Assembly: GCF_047495875.1 (NCBI RefSeq)
Contig: NC_092497.1
Span: 66,325,992 to 66,389,991, forward strand
DNA from: Pithys albifrons albifrons
Taxonomy: Eukaryota; Chordata; Aves; Passeriformes; Thamnophilidae
DNA: 64,000 nucleotides
Reading direction: 5' to 3'
In this document: positions 50,283-61,463 of the stretch, piece after piece
Position numbering within the stretch: the stretch's first letter is position 1
Layout of the letters: every line of letters starts with the position of its first letter
The notes under the pieces: generated by a model
The model's input: only the letters and a program-made list of their open reading frames with translations
What the model was told of the DNA's origin: nothing
Databases searched by the model: none
Made by a program: the position numbers and the translations under genes

Positions 50283-50781
50283 TGGTTCTCATCCTCCTCT
50301 GGATCTGAGGAATGGTACCAGAAGTCCCAAAACCCCAAGATAATATATACTCAGGTTCATGTGGGAAAGCCCACTTCCTCCCCTAAGGAGAGGAGTTTTG
50401 CAATGGTTGATTTAACTCTGTGAGTCATGGGATATTTTTTGCAATCTTTGATGATCTAGGTGATTGCAACTATCTATCTTGCCGGTCCCTAGTAACCCAC
50501 TAGCAGACATGACCTCTCAGGCTGGGTGTGAAAGTGCTAATGCGTCCTTGGAGGGGAGTTATCACAGCTGAGTCACTAGTGTGAAGACAGAAACATTCCC
50601 ATGCCTCACAGAGTTCTTTAATACCCAGCCTGCAGCCTGAGAGGTCAGATGTGTCCTGGGCAGCTGCTGCCAGCAATTCATTATTAACAGTTCATCAGAA
50701 ATCACACACAGAGTGTAGACCACACAGTTTTGGTTACATCCACACAATGATAAACTCATTCCAACCACTGTAACTAGGACA
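50283..50781 (-). mobile_element. Endogenous retroviral LTR, family B copy 1 (3' truncated)
   Basis: Read on the minus strand, this element starts TGTCCTA at 50781 and follows the LTR at 52494-53199 over at least 400 bp. Shared blocks include GATGAACTGTTAA/CATGAACTGTTAA, GCAGCAGCTGCCCAGG, CTGGGTATTAAAGAA, TGTGATAACTCCCCTC, CTTTCACACCCAG/CCTTCACACCCAG, GAGTTAAATCA, CCTGAG.ATATAT with a TATA box at 50342-50349, and TCCAGAGGAGGA. Similarity stops near 50283, just after the likely transcription start, so the R-U5 part is lost or replaced. It is opposite in orientation to copy 2 and about 1.7 kb away. A 68-codon open frame across it resembles one in copy 2 only because the DNA is homologous. Confidence 0.8.
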
Positions 50782-52289
50782 CTCTAGTATCAGTACATGC
50801 CAGATCAATGCCTATTGCATATTGCAGTGCTGACACACAGTATGAGTTATGTGGATAGCTTTTACAGATCTGAGATGTCAAATTCAACATTTCAATTGTA
50901 GCATGGAAATCAAAGGATATTTATTCTCCCAGCAGCTACACTTATCTTTTCTGGAGCAACCAAGGAATCCCTGAAAGTTCTACAATACAGTGTACCTACT
51001 CAACCTCCAAGGACAACCAGGCAAGTAAACGTAGTTTAGCTTGGCTGTACTGCAGTGGGATTCAGCTCCAGGAAACCATGAGTCCTACAAAAAAACTGTT
51101 TAGCAAAGCTTTTAAAAGGGCATACCTGCTACATTTTAAATTGCTAAGAAATTTTATGCAACTTTGTTTATGATTCTTTGTCCCATGATAAATAAAAAGA
51201 GTCTTTTTTATATAATTTTCTTTCAGTGCTGATCTAGGACTTCAGTGTTCCTCCTTATCTCTCTGGAAATATTATGCAATGGTAGCATAACCCTGCTTCA
51301 GGATTGCCTACCTCTTAAAAAAGAATCCCTAAAAGCAGTATAATTTTTCTATCCAGTATAATTTTTCTATTTTTTGTATCCAGCCAGATCAGAGTATTGT
51401 CTTCGGGGTTTGTCACAATTTGAGAAAGATAAAGAAAAAAATGTCTTGCCTGAGTGGAAAATTTCTGTTGTAACGGATAGCAAATACAGAAAGTCTAATT
51501 TGCATATAGATGTTGAAGCTTGCAACAATATACTCCCCTGAGAGAGCTCTTGTTGTTTAACTGTGTACACAGTCTGGCACTATGTTGCCCAGCACCTAAT
51601 AAAAGCTAAATTAAAACTTTTTTAAAACTCTGAGGCTGTGAATATCTTTAAACTACCAATTTGCATTTGCAAAGAAAGGGCAAAACCATACCAAGCTAAG
51701 CCTCATTTAAGAGGAAAAGCAGAGGGTATGGCGGCAAGGGCAAGAGGGAGAAATAACTTTATTTGAGAGTAAACATCAGTCAGATGTACTAATGCTTTAA
51801 TTCATCAGCCTAGATGGGCTTTATTACAATGCTGGGATCAAGCAATACCAAGGAGATAAAAAGCAGTGCTGTGTAAAAGAGAGATGAGCTGAAGATTATT
51901 AACATAGCTGAGAGGAAAACAGAAGCAGAATGGCTAAATGATGAGAAAGCGATAAAATGGAAGGTGGAAAGAGCAGAAGAGGAGTACAAATAAAAGACTG
52001 AAGTAAAATCTACTTTTTTTTCTTTCTGTCATTTTAATTTTCAGTGTTTCTCACAGACTATTCTAAGCTATACTAGCTAAGCAGTAATATGATATCGTAC
52101 CAAGGGAAAACTGAAGGCTATCGGGGAAAGAAAAGCAAACAAGTTTAGTTTCAAAAGATTATCAATATAAATTATCTTAATATTTTAAATGAAAGTGTAT
52201 GGCATAAATATAAAGGAAAAGTAACATAATCTCAGAATCAGAAGTTGCATAAATTTTAGGTTAGGATAAAGAAAATCCATGATTCGTCA
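50782..52289. other. Unique sequence between two LTR/CR1 repeats
   Basis: AT-rich DNA with no recognised repeat family apart from an 18-bp tandem duplication at 51336-51371. A purine-rich patch lies at about 51880-51995. No gene is recognisable. Confidence 0.5.
51336..51371. repeat. 18-bp tandem duplication
   Basis: CAGTATAATTTTTCTATC at 51336-51353 is repeated directly at 51354-51371 with one difference at the last base. Confidence 0.85.
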
Positions 52290-52854
52290 TCAAATCATAG
52301 AATAGCCTAGTTTGGAGGGGGCCTTAAAGAAAATCTAGTCCACCATCCTGCCATGGGCAGGGACACTTTCCACTAGACCAAGGTGCTCAGAGCCCCATCC
52401 AACCTGACCTTGAAAACTTCCAGTAATGGGTATATCTACAATTTCTCTGGGCAACTTGTTCCAGTGCCTCACTACATTTTAAGCAAAGAATTTTGTCCTA
52501 TTTCAGCAGCCAGAACCAGTTTATCACTATTTGAGTGTGACCAAACCTGTGTATTCTCCACCCTTCATGTCATTTCTCATGAACTGTTAACAATGGACCA
52601 TTTGCAGCAGCTGCCCAGGGCATACCTGACCCCTCAGGATATAAACTGGGTATTAAAGAAGTCTGTGAGATAGGAACTGTGATAACTCCCCTCTGGGGGA
52701 TTGTTAGCACCTTCACACCCAGACTCAGGGGGCATGCCTGCTAAAAGGCCATCAATGATTCCAAAAATACCCTATGACTCAGAGAGTTAAATCACCCATT
52801 GTGGAACAACTTGCCCTGGGGAAGGTGCTGGTCATTCCCACCTGAACCTGAGGA

Positions 52855-52862
52855 TATATAAT
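52855..52862 (+). promoter_or_regulatory. TATA box of LTR family B copy 2
   Basis: TATATAAT occupies the same place as TATATATTA in the inverted copy (50341-50349), in a shared CCTGAGgATATATaATCTTGGGG context. Conservation between two diverged copies supports it as the LTR promoter. Present activity is unknown. Confidence 0.55.
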
Positions 52863-53121
52863 CTTGGGGTTTGGGGGCTTCTAGAACCACTCGCTGAATC
52901 CAGAGGAGGACAGTAACCTCGACCAGACTGCAACCATCATCCTCACCAACAGGTTTTTTTTCCCTTCCTTTTACTTTGGATGCAGAGGAACCACGGGGGT
53001 CTCAGCACTGGGGCTAACAAACCCCATTCTGTTTGTGCCCCAGGGTGCTGGGTTATACTTCTGGATTTTGTGGGTTAAAATCAATTTCTCTTTGTATGAC
53101 TGCACTTATTGTAGTATTTTT

Positions 53122-53127
53122 ATTAAA
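53122..53127 (+). promoter_or_regulatory. Possible LTR polyadenylation signal
   Basis: ATTAAA lies about 260 bp after the TATA box and 70 bp before the LTR end, a plausible position for the R-region poly(A) signal of an LTR. It is a common hexamer variant in AT-rich DNA, so the call is tentative. Confidence 0.35.
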
Positions 53128-53173
53128 TTGTAACTCTGATTTATAATCTCTTTTGTGTTGGGTTCACTTCTCC

Positions 53174-53197
53174 TGCTGGTTTCCCTTTAAACCAGCA
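53174..53197. repeat. Hairpin at the 3' end of LTR family B copy 2
   Basis: TGCTGGTTT (53174-53182) is the reverse complement of AAACCAGCA (53189-53197), giving a 9-bp stem with a six-base loop two bases before the LTR terminus. Confidence 0.75.
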
Positions 53198-53852
53198 CAT
53201 CTTTCTTCCTAATTTCTAATCTAAACATCTCTTCTTTTAGATTTAAACTGTTCACCTTCATCCTATCACTATCAACCTTTATAAAAAGTCACTCTCTCTC
53301 TTTCTTACAAGTCCCCTTTAGGTACTGGAAGGCTGCTATAAGGTCTTCTTGAAGCCTTCTCTTCTCCAGGTTGAACAACCCCAGCTCTCTCAGTCTGTCC
53401 TTACAAAAGTGGTGCCCCAGCCCTCTAATCACCTGCGTGGTCCTCTTTTGGACCCGCTCCAGAAGTTCCACATCTTCCTTGTGATTAGGACTCCATGGCT
53501 GGACAAACTACTCCAGGTGAGACCTCTGAAAGGTGGAGTAGATGGACAGAATCATTTCTCTTGACCTGCAGACCACTCCTCTTTTGATGGCATTCAGGAT
53601 GTAGTTGGCCTACCCTGTCTGTGAGTGCACTCTGTTGACTGATATCCACATTTTCACCCACAAGAACCCCCAAGTTCTTCTCTGCAGGGCTGCTTTCAAT
53701 GAGGTCTTGTCCCACTCTGTACTGATGTCTGAAATTGCCAGACCCAAGTGCAGCATCTCACTCTTGGACTTGTTGAACTTCATGAAGTTCTCGTGGACCC
53801 AATTTTTGAACTTGTACAGGTCCCTCTGGATGATGTCTCTTCCTTGATATGA

Positions 53853-56800
53853 AAACTTTTGAATTATATGAAGTGCTGAAGCAGAATAAAAACAAAAAGC
53901 AACCACATAACCTGCCACACTGTTTGATATCTCTAGATCCAGATTCTGTGAGCAGGATACAATGGTTCCCAGTGACATATGCTGCAGCAAATGACACACA
54001 TTTCAAAGCATTCTTGCACCCTGAATTTCAATTCTGTTCTCCCAATGCATACTAAAATTAGTAAGTCATGTGGATTTCTATTTGAATAGCACTGTAGCCT
54101 TCAGTAGGACTTTGAACATGAAGAAACGTTGAAAGCTTGTAGGACAGAACAAAAGAGGACATCACTGAGGGATGCTTCTACAGCCTTGTCCTACCAAGGA
54201 ATAAAGAATGGAAACCTCCTAAATGTGTGATTTCTCTCTACCTCATGAATTAGTAATATAATTAAGGTACGCCTATCACCACTTCCTGTCATTGCTTTTA
54301 GAGAATATTCTTCCTCTAGTTTTGTCTTCCATACTGTCTGCTTACTACTCTGATAGGGACAATCTGGATGAAACTAACATTCATCACTTATCACTGTAGT
54401 TCATTTGTATTCACACAAGTGTTGCAATTGGAACGTTATTTTTGTAACTATGTAAAACTGAAATTATCTTCTCATTATTCCTTTCACTTATCCATCCTCA
54501 TGTTTAAAAAGAAGTATTTGCCCCTTAATCTTTTTCTGTCAGATTTCCAGCTCTGGTAGCATAATGCTGTCTGTCAAAATTCTTATTTTCAGGGTCGATA
54601 AATAATTTCCAAAATTAGTGTTTCCTGGCTAGTGTCTATGAAATTCTCTTAATCATTTCATCAAGCATATGCAGGAATGGTAAAGTCAGCACTTATAATA
54701 ACATATTCTAAAGGAACAAGGACATCTACCTACAGTTTGTGCCTTGAGGCCGTTTGATAATAGGGCTATGATTCCATGCAGATTTTGAAAGTTGTAGAAG
54801 CTATAGGCAAGAGAACAAAATTTCTATCAGATACCAAGGTCCAGATACCCCTCAGTGAATATGTGTGACATCTGTGTCTTTCTTTGGTTGCAACCATGGG
54901 CACATTTTTTATTCATATCTCTGTGTCACTCACTGCATTCAGGTTCACAACACCAAGCAGTTATAAATCACTTGAACTGTGTTGCTTTCTATCCAGAAGC
55001 ACATCTCTAATATGGACTAGGCAACAGGGAGCCTGAAATAAACTCTCCTGATACACTTATTTCATGGGCCTTTAATCCTCTTCAGCTGCCGTTCTAGGCT
55101 TTAGATTCACTCCTACAGGGCTGCATTACACACAAATACAGCCATCACATGCATCCATTGAAACAAAGCCAAGCTCTGAACATGATATCTGCCAAAAACA
55201 TTGATGGTCCTTGCAGGAAAATCCAAAGTCATTATCTTCTTGGCCTTTTGACAAATATCAAACATGAAGTAATGAATCATTTATTTACACTTTAAAGCAG
55301 TTTTATTTTGACTGTATTTAATCATGTAAAAACAAAATCTGTTTTTCCCTCCAGTGCATTAAGTATGCAGTCTCTTATACATTGCATAATGTGCCAATTT
55401 GGGATCATACTAGTCAAAGGAGTCTGTATGTTATTCTATTTGTAGAATGTGCTGAACTTGAGGAAATTTATTTTAACCCTGGTGAATTTGTTGGTTTGGG
55501 GATAATTCATGGGCATCAGAAAGTTCACAGATAAAAATGTTGCTTCGACCTTCAAAGTGCTCATCACTAACATGTCATTATGCAAGTTGGGAACTTTTCA
55601 ATCGCTTCAGAATACATCACCTAAGAGCATCCTCTTTGCTTGTCACTCTATATTATTCCTATCTGAATGTCTTTATTATCTCCTCATTTTCCATAGCATC
55701 ATATGCAAATGTCCCATTCTCACCTTCAATGCCCTTCGCAACTGTAACCTTTCTGTTTAATCAATTTTTTTTGCTTTTCGCTTCAGTCCATAGTGGTAAA
55801 CCCCTGAATAACTGGGTATTCAGTGGTATCACAGCTCTTCTGTGCTTCTGTACATAATAGCCTCCTTTTCTCTTTCATGGTATTAGTTTCTATGACAAAC
55901 CATACCATATTACATTCTGCTGTCAATCCTTGCATGACTATACATCATAGTTGCCTTGTCTGCAAGGAATCAGACACTATCTTACTAGGTAAACTCAGTC
56001 TGAAAGAGATTAAATTTATTTATTTAAGGAAAAGAAACTGATTCAAGCTGTATCAAAAGTACAAAGAACTACTCAGGTTAGCTCTTGTCACACTTCCTCC
56101 TTCATGCCTGCTGTTTGCAGTAATCACTTACTGTCTCTTTCTTTCTCATTATATTGCACACTCCTTGGGATTGAGATTGTGTTTATAATAGTGCTCATCA
56201 AACAGTACAGACAACATCTCCAGACAGTGCTATCAATTCAACAGTAAACCATGTATTGACACTGTATGAATTCCAATTCTTGGATCCAAATAGGTTAATC
56301 ACACTAGATTGTTGACACATCATTTCTGAATAAACATTTATCTCTGATTTTAATGCTCCAAAAAGTCACAGAACATAATATTTTCTTACATCTATGCTCT
56401 TCCATCCTGGAAAAATGTGACATGTTGTTAGGATGCCCAGCCCCCAACAAATGGCATTTGCACAAAACGTGGGTAGTTAATGATGCTAGAATGGCAGAAG
56501 TTTGATTATTTAATAAAGAATGAGGATGTCAGAGAAGGAAAAAAGTGCATATAGGTACATATTGTCCCTGCCAGAAAGCCTTTCTTATTGGTCTTATACA
56601 CAAAATTGATAATTTTAGAATGAGTGGAGGCAATCTTCTAACAGCCCCTGTTTTATCAACAACTTTCTATAGGTTTATTAAAATCCCTTTCCTTCTGATT
56701 AAATAAAAAACTGTTAAAGCCATGGATTTGTGAAAAAAAAACCCAAAAAAACCAAAAAAAACCCCACCACGGTAATTTGTGGTATCATTCTGGGCATTTT

Positions 56801-57954
56801 GCTGAGAGAAAAGTAACTCAAAATGGTATGCTTTGTATGCTTTTTCCCTGTGTTGAATTGGGTTTAACTTCTCCAAGAATTATGATGAGGTCACTAAGCC
56901 TATCAAGAAATTGGAATGTGAAAAAAACATTATGCGTTGAAAAGAGAAGCAGACCAAATTTTCCCTCCCCTTTGCTATTATATTTGTTTACTGAAAGAAT
57001 TACCAGGCTGATGAATTTTGTCCAAAAAAACAGAGGCCATTTTTTTCCATTTGGATGTTATGGTTTTGCTGGATTACATGCGTGAATAAATTTTAGTTAA
57101 AACAGTTTGCTCTAAATTAAAATACTGTTCTGAAGTGTCATAAAGTTCATAATCATAAAATATGATTTTCATAAAAGGAATACTAAACTTTCATGCATTT
57201 GCCCTTGTGTTTTATTATATTGCAATTCTGCATGTTTTAGACTCCCTATGTGTTAGTTCTCAAACACAATCCAATGCCTGCCATCCATAAAAGTATAAAA
57301 CTAAGAAAACAAGGTACAGAATCATAGTTTTACCTCTACTAGCATTAAGAAGAGCACCATTATTCAGATGGACAACTCAGATAAATTTATATCAATTAAT
57401 TCATTTGAAGTGTGTTGGAACCATGTGTGAACACCTGCATTCAGGAAAACTATAAAAAATCCTTTTATATTAAATAACAATTGTAAATGGACAGCATATG
57501 AACCTCTTTCTATGTGCTGGTACTTTTGCATTTAGTCTTTTTCTAGCCAATGTATTGAAATAAAATTAACACCTTTTTCAAACTGTTTCAGGAACAAGGG
57601 GTTTAACCCAAAGTAAAGAAAGCATTTGGCTGGGTTGAGAGAATGACTACTGTCACTTCTCCTAAAAAGGGCAGCCTATATCTAAAAAAATCCACTGAAG
57701 TCCAAATCAGATCATACAGATCTTCAATAAAGCCAGCAAAATATAATAGCACAGCTTAAAGTTCTTTGGAGATTAGAGTCTTTCCTCTGGAAGAAAACCT
57801 GATTTTTTCCTTCATCTCACTGATGAAGAATTGCTGAACTCTTTCCTCACTTAAATCTTGGGATGAACCTCGCCTGTAAATTAAATGGAGCAAGAAATGC
57901 GGAAGTCAAAATGCTAAAAACAGTGAGTTAATTTCATGTTACATCAAATGGATT
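53853..57954. other. Unique AT-rich sequence, no gene recognised
   Basis: About 4 kb with no named repeat apart from an A/C-rich tract at 56733-56768. Open frames up to 106 codons (55537-55857 plus) are without motif and overlap others in different frames. Confidence 0.5.
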
Positions 57955-59560
57955 ATAGAATCACAGGATCATTCAGGTTATAAGACACCTTCAACAAACA
58001 TCACCATGTCAACTAAATCAACTAAACTAACATGTCCAGTTTCTTGAACATCTCTGGGGATGGTGACTACAGCAATTCCCTGGGAAGTCTATTCCAATGT
58101 TTAACAACCCTTTCCATTATGAAGTCCCTTCTGATATCCTTTAGAACCACCTCTAGTGCAATTTGACATTGCGTCCACTAGTTCTGTTGCTATCTTGGGG
58201 TAGAGGGCAATACCCACCTTGGAACAACCTCCTTTCAGGCTGTTGTAGAGAATGATAAGGTCAACCTTGAGACTCCTCTTCTCCAGGATAAACAGCCTCA
58301 CCTCCCTCAGCAGTTCCTCATACAACTTACTCTCCAGACCCTTCAGCAGTTTCATTATCCTTCTCTGGACTTGCTTTACCACTTACATACCTGTCTTGTC
58401 ATGAGAGCCCTCAAACTGAACACAGGATTCAATGTGTGCCCTCACTGGTGCTAAGTACAGGGAGACCAACACTTCCTTAGTCCTGCTGGGCACCCTGTTC
58501 TCTACACAGGCCAGGATGTCATTGGCCTACTTAGCCACCTGGGCACACTGCTGTCTCATGTTTAATCAGCTGTGAACCAACACCCCCAGAACTTTTTCCA
58601 CCTGACAGATACCCAGCCACTCTGCCCTAAGTCTGTAGTGCTCTATGTGTCCTGAGTGCAGAATCTGGCACTTGATCTTGTTGAGACTCATAGAGGGTGT
58701 CAGCCCATTGATCCAACCTGTCCAGATCCCTCTGCAGAGCCGTCCTGTCCTCTAGGAGGTCAATACTCCCAACCCAGCCTGATATTGTCTATGAATTTAC
58801 AGAGTGTACACTCCCTACCCTCATCCAGATCATAGATAAGGATATTGAACAGGACAGGGCCCAGTACTGAGGCCTGGAAAACACCAGTAGTGACCAGCCT
58901 AGAACTGGATGTAGAGCCATTATCTTCCATGCTCTGGGCACAGCTGTACTCCCATTTTTTTGCACAATGAAGACTACATCTGTCCAAGCTGTGAACTGCC
59001 AGCTTTTCTGGGAGTATGCCATAGGAGTTGGTATCAAAGGCTTTGCTGAAGTCTGGGTAGGCTACATCCACAGCCTTTCCCTCTTCCTCTAGGCAGGTCA
59101 CCTAGTCATAAAAAGAGATCAGGTTGGTCAGGCAAGACCTGCTTTTTCTAAACCCATCCTGGCTGGACCTGATCCCTTGGCTGTTCTCTAGGTGCCTTGT
59201 GATCTCACTGAAAATGATACAAAACCTTGCCAGGCACTGAGGTCAGGCTGACAGGCCTGTAGTTTCCCAGATGGCTCTCCTGCATGTGAAGAAGGAGATT
59301 GACTTAGTGAACTCTTTTAACTGTTCCCTCAGTACCCTAGGATGAATCCTAGGGATGAATCCCATTCAGTCCCATAGACTTCTTAGTGTCTAAGTGGCAC
59401 AGTAGGTCACTATCTACTTCCTCCTGAGTAACATAAAGTGTATTCTGCCCCCTGTCCCTGTCTACTACCTCAGGCATAACCTGGGCTAACCCAACTTTCT
59501 GTCAAGACTGAGTCAAAGAAGGCCTTTAAGTCCTTCCACCATCTTGGGTGCTGTCCTCTG
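57955..59560 (-). mobile_element. CR1 LINE fragment, the longest in the window
   Basis: A minus-strand CR1 of about 1.6 kb with its 3' end at TATAGAATCACAGGATCATT (57955). Minus-strand frames keep recognisable reverse-transcriptase protein. 58101-58382 reads MVKQVQRRIMKLLKGLES and LREVRLFILEKRSLKVDLI (C-terminal part). 58760-59101 contains [13 protein letters not shown] (the motif normally [11 protein letters not shown]), [20 protein letters not shown] and [10 protein letters not shown], where the catalytic F-A-D-D box has become F-I-D-N. Further 5', 59100-59540 still follows the element's non-catalytic region, including AGGTCAGGCTGACAGGCCTG and CCCATAGACTTCTTAGTGTC, with an internal deletion near 59300 and a 12-bp local duplication near 59336-59362. 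The element is inactive. Confidence 0.9.
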
Positions 59561-59579
59561 GACACACACTAATAATCTT

Positions 59580-60005
59580 GTTCTTCTGGTGCTGAGCTGC
59601 CCAAAACTACCCGAAACACACATGGGGCTGTATGAGTGCAAAGTAAAGTGGAAGAGTCACCTCCCTTCACTCACTAGTGATGCTCTGCTTCATGCAACTC
59701 AGGAAACAGCTGGCTCTTTTGGTTGCCAGCACACACTGTTGACTCACATTTAACTTGGCATTGGCCCAAACCACCAAATCTCTTTCCACTGGGGCTGCTC
59801 TCAATCCTCTCATCCATCTATCTGTATGTATAATCAGCATTTCCCTGCTCCAGATGGAAAATTCAGCACTTGCTTTTGTTAAATTTCATATAGTTGGTGA
59901 TTTCCCAGCTCTCTAGTCTACCTAAACTTCTCTGTAGAGGCTCTATGTTTCTGAGGAGGTACATACCTAGTTTAGTATCACCAGCAAACTTACTCAACAT
60001 ACATT
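59580..60005 (-). mobile_element. Second CR1 LINE fragment next to the first
   Basis: A separate minus-strand CR1 piece. From its 5' side (high coordinates) the translation runs LAGDTKLG, LQRSLGRLESWE and NYMKFNKSKC, then IESSPSGKRFGGL. This is the segment just after the catalytic box of CR1 reverse transcriptase, which the neighbouring element already contains between 58490 and 58790. It therefore belongs to another insertion. It lacks a CR1 3' terminus and has stop codons. It may be an older copy split or trimmed by its neighbour. Confidence 0.8.
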
Positions 60006-60921
60006 CAATTTAAAATTGGGAGAATTAGGTATTTACAGTGGAGTAAAGGCTAGTTACACTTGTGATTATCTGTCTTATTTATAGACACCAGAATTTTGAA
60101 GATTGAAGGAATTAGAATAGTAAGGAAGAATTCTATCTTCTGTGAGTATTCATCTAGTAAAGCTCTTAAACTAGGAGCTGATTATCCTCTCAAATAAGTA
60201 AAATAGTGTATTAGCTTAATGGCAAAGGTCTGCTTGAACTGTGGGAATACAATAGAGAATGATTTCTGTTGTTGATCGTTTTTGACAGTGACCTGCAGCA
60301 GACTTTCTCCATTTCTTCTGTTTTATACTATGTCTCTCCCAAGTTCCTGTTTTCCACAACCATTCCAGAAAGACCAAGTGTGTGAAAACATGTTCTTTTC
60401 AAGGCTGCATTATCTCCCCAGATCTTTATATTCCATTCAGACAGTTTGTATGAATCATCAGGATCATCTGCTTCATGCAATGAAGTGCAGTGAAAAAAAT
60501 CATAAAATCAACACCAACTCCAAATCAAAAAGTTTGGAAACAGCAACCATTGCTTATTTGTAAGTAGTTTTTTACATGTACCTCTCAGAGATGAGAAGCA
60601 ACTAAATTGGAACATCCAATTCACAAGTAATCTGACAGAAAATTAAGATTTTAGCCTCATAAAATAACTAAAAAATAATTTTCATCAATAAATAGTGATA
60701 ATTCATGGAAAAGAAACCAGGCATGATAACAGAGATTCCAGATTTCAAGAGGGAGTGTCAGAAATGCCAGGTCATGCCGAAATACAAGGCAGGATTCTCA
60801 TAGAATCATAGCCACGAGAAAACATACAAAATACTTTGTGCATGCATAGTAGAGCTGACCAGAACTTGTGAACATGGGCACCTGGGGTTCCTGTCTTGCT
60901 GACAATCTTAAGGAAAGACAT
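60006..60921. other. Unique spacer between CR1 fragments
   Basis: AT-rich unique DNA. A short CATAGAATCATAG at 60800-60812 resembles a CR1 3' terminal motif but has no CR1 body beside it. A 93-codon open frame (60282-60563) has no recognised motif. Confidence 0.5.
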
Positions 60922-61437
60922 ACAGAATCATAGAATCATGGAATCATTTAAGCTTGGAAAAGACCTCCAAGATCATCAAGTCCAACCTCTGACTGAACAC
61001 CACCTTGCCAACTAAAACTATTGCACTAGGTGCTATGTATGCTTCCAGGGATGGTGACTCGACCAGCTCTCTATGCAGTGTGTTCCAATGCAATTTTCAG
61101 TGAAAAAATTCTTCCTGATGTCCAGCCTGCACCTTCCCTGCCACAGCTTAAGGTTATGTCCTCTTGTCCTGTCACTAGCTGCCAGGGAGGAGAGGCCGAC
61201 TCCTACCTTGTTATAACCTCCTTTCAGGTAGTTGTATAAAGCCATAAAGTCTCCTCTGAGCCTCCTCTTCTTGAGGCTAAACAACCCCAGCTGTCTCAGT
61301 CACTCCTCATATGACTTACCCTCCACACCCTTCACCAGGCCCATTGCCCTTTCCTAGACTTGCTCCAGCACCTCAATGTCTTTCTTCATGTCAGGGGCTC
61401 AGAACTGGATGTAGAACTTGAGATGCAGCCTCACCAC
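60922..61437 (-). mobile_element. CR1 LINE 3' fragment
   Basis: A minus-strand CR1 with an intact terminus, AGAATCATAGAATCATGGAATC, at 60922 and the following run AAGACCTCCAAGATCATCAA. On the minus strand 61033-61284 reads [23 protein letters not shown], the C-terminal CR1 block (normally [23 protein letters not shown]), so this copy is better preserved than the others. It is of a different CR1 subtype from the 52.3-kb element (YNYLKGG rather than FQYLKG). It is 5' truncated at about 61437, where an ATATATATG repeat begins. Confidence 0.9.
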
Positions 61438-61463
61438 ATATGATATATATGATATATATGATG
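61438..61463. repeat. Short GATATATAT tandem repeat at the CR1 boundary
   Basis: Two perfect 9-bp units (GATATATAT, 61442-61459) plus partial flanking units mark the 5' truncation point of the adjacent CR1. Confidence 0.7.

Larger units (their letters stand above)
52494..53199 (+). mobile_element. Solo LTR of an endogenous retrovirus, family B copy 2, nested in CR1
   Basis: A 706-bp element beginning TGTCCTA and ending CCAGCACA interrupts a CR1 whose sequence resumes exactly on the other side. Its start coincides with the start of the related copy at 50781 (minus). Promoter layout is LTR-like: TATATAAT at 52855-52862, then AATCCAGAGGAGGACAG about 40 bp on, and ATTAAA at 53122-53127 as a possible poly(A) signal. 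The flanks (AATTT before, TCTTT after) are where a 5-bp duplication would be, but they match in only the last three bases, so the duplication has decayed or the boundary is off by a base or two. No internal viral sequence is present. Confidence 0.8.
52290..53852 (-). mobile_element. CR1 LINE fragment, split by an LTR insertion
   Basis: A minus-strand CR1 in two parts. The 3' part (52290-52493) has the usual AATCATAGAAT terminus and the run CTGCCATGGGCAGGGACA...CCACTAGACCA. The remainder (53200-53852) continues from the same point of the element with CTTCCTAATTTCTAATCTAA. It encodes the C-terminal side of the reverse-transcriptase protein: on the minus strand 53289-53471 reads MELLERVQKRTTQVIRGLGH... 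and LRELGLFNLEKRRLQEDLI, and further upstream LHEVQQVQE-type pieces appear in shifted frames. About 857 bp of CR1 remain. It is 5' truncated near 53852 and inactive because of frameshifts. Confidence 0.9.

Noticed and set aside
50562..52673. Similar predicted peptides at 50562-50768 (minus) and 52383-52673 (plus), looking like a conserved protein pair
   Set aside because: Both are in the 5' part of the same LTR family, which is non-coding. The similarity is DNA homology between two LTR copies, and the plus frame begins in the adjoining CR1.
60796..60815. CATAGAATCATAG as a further CR1 insertion
   Set aside because: It resembles the CR1 terminal repeat, but no CR1 body follows in either direction; the real CR1 end is at 60922.
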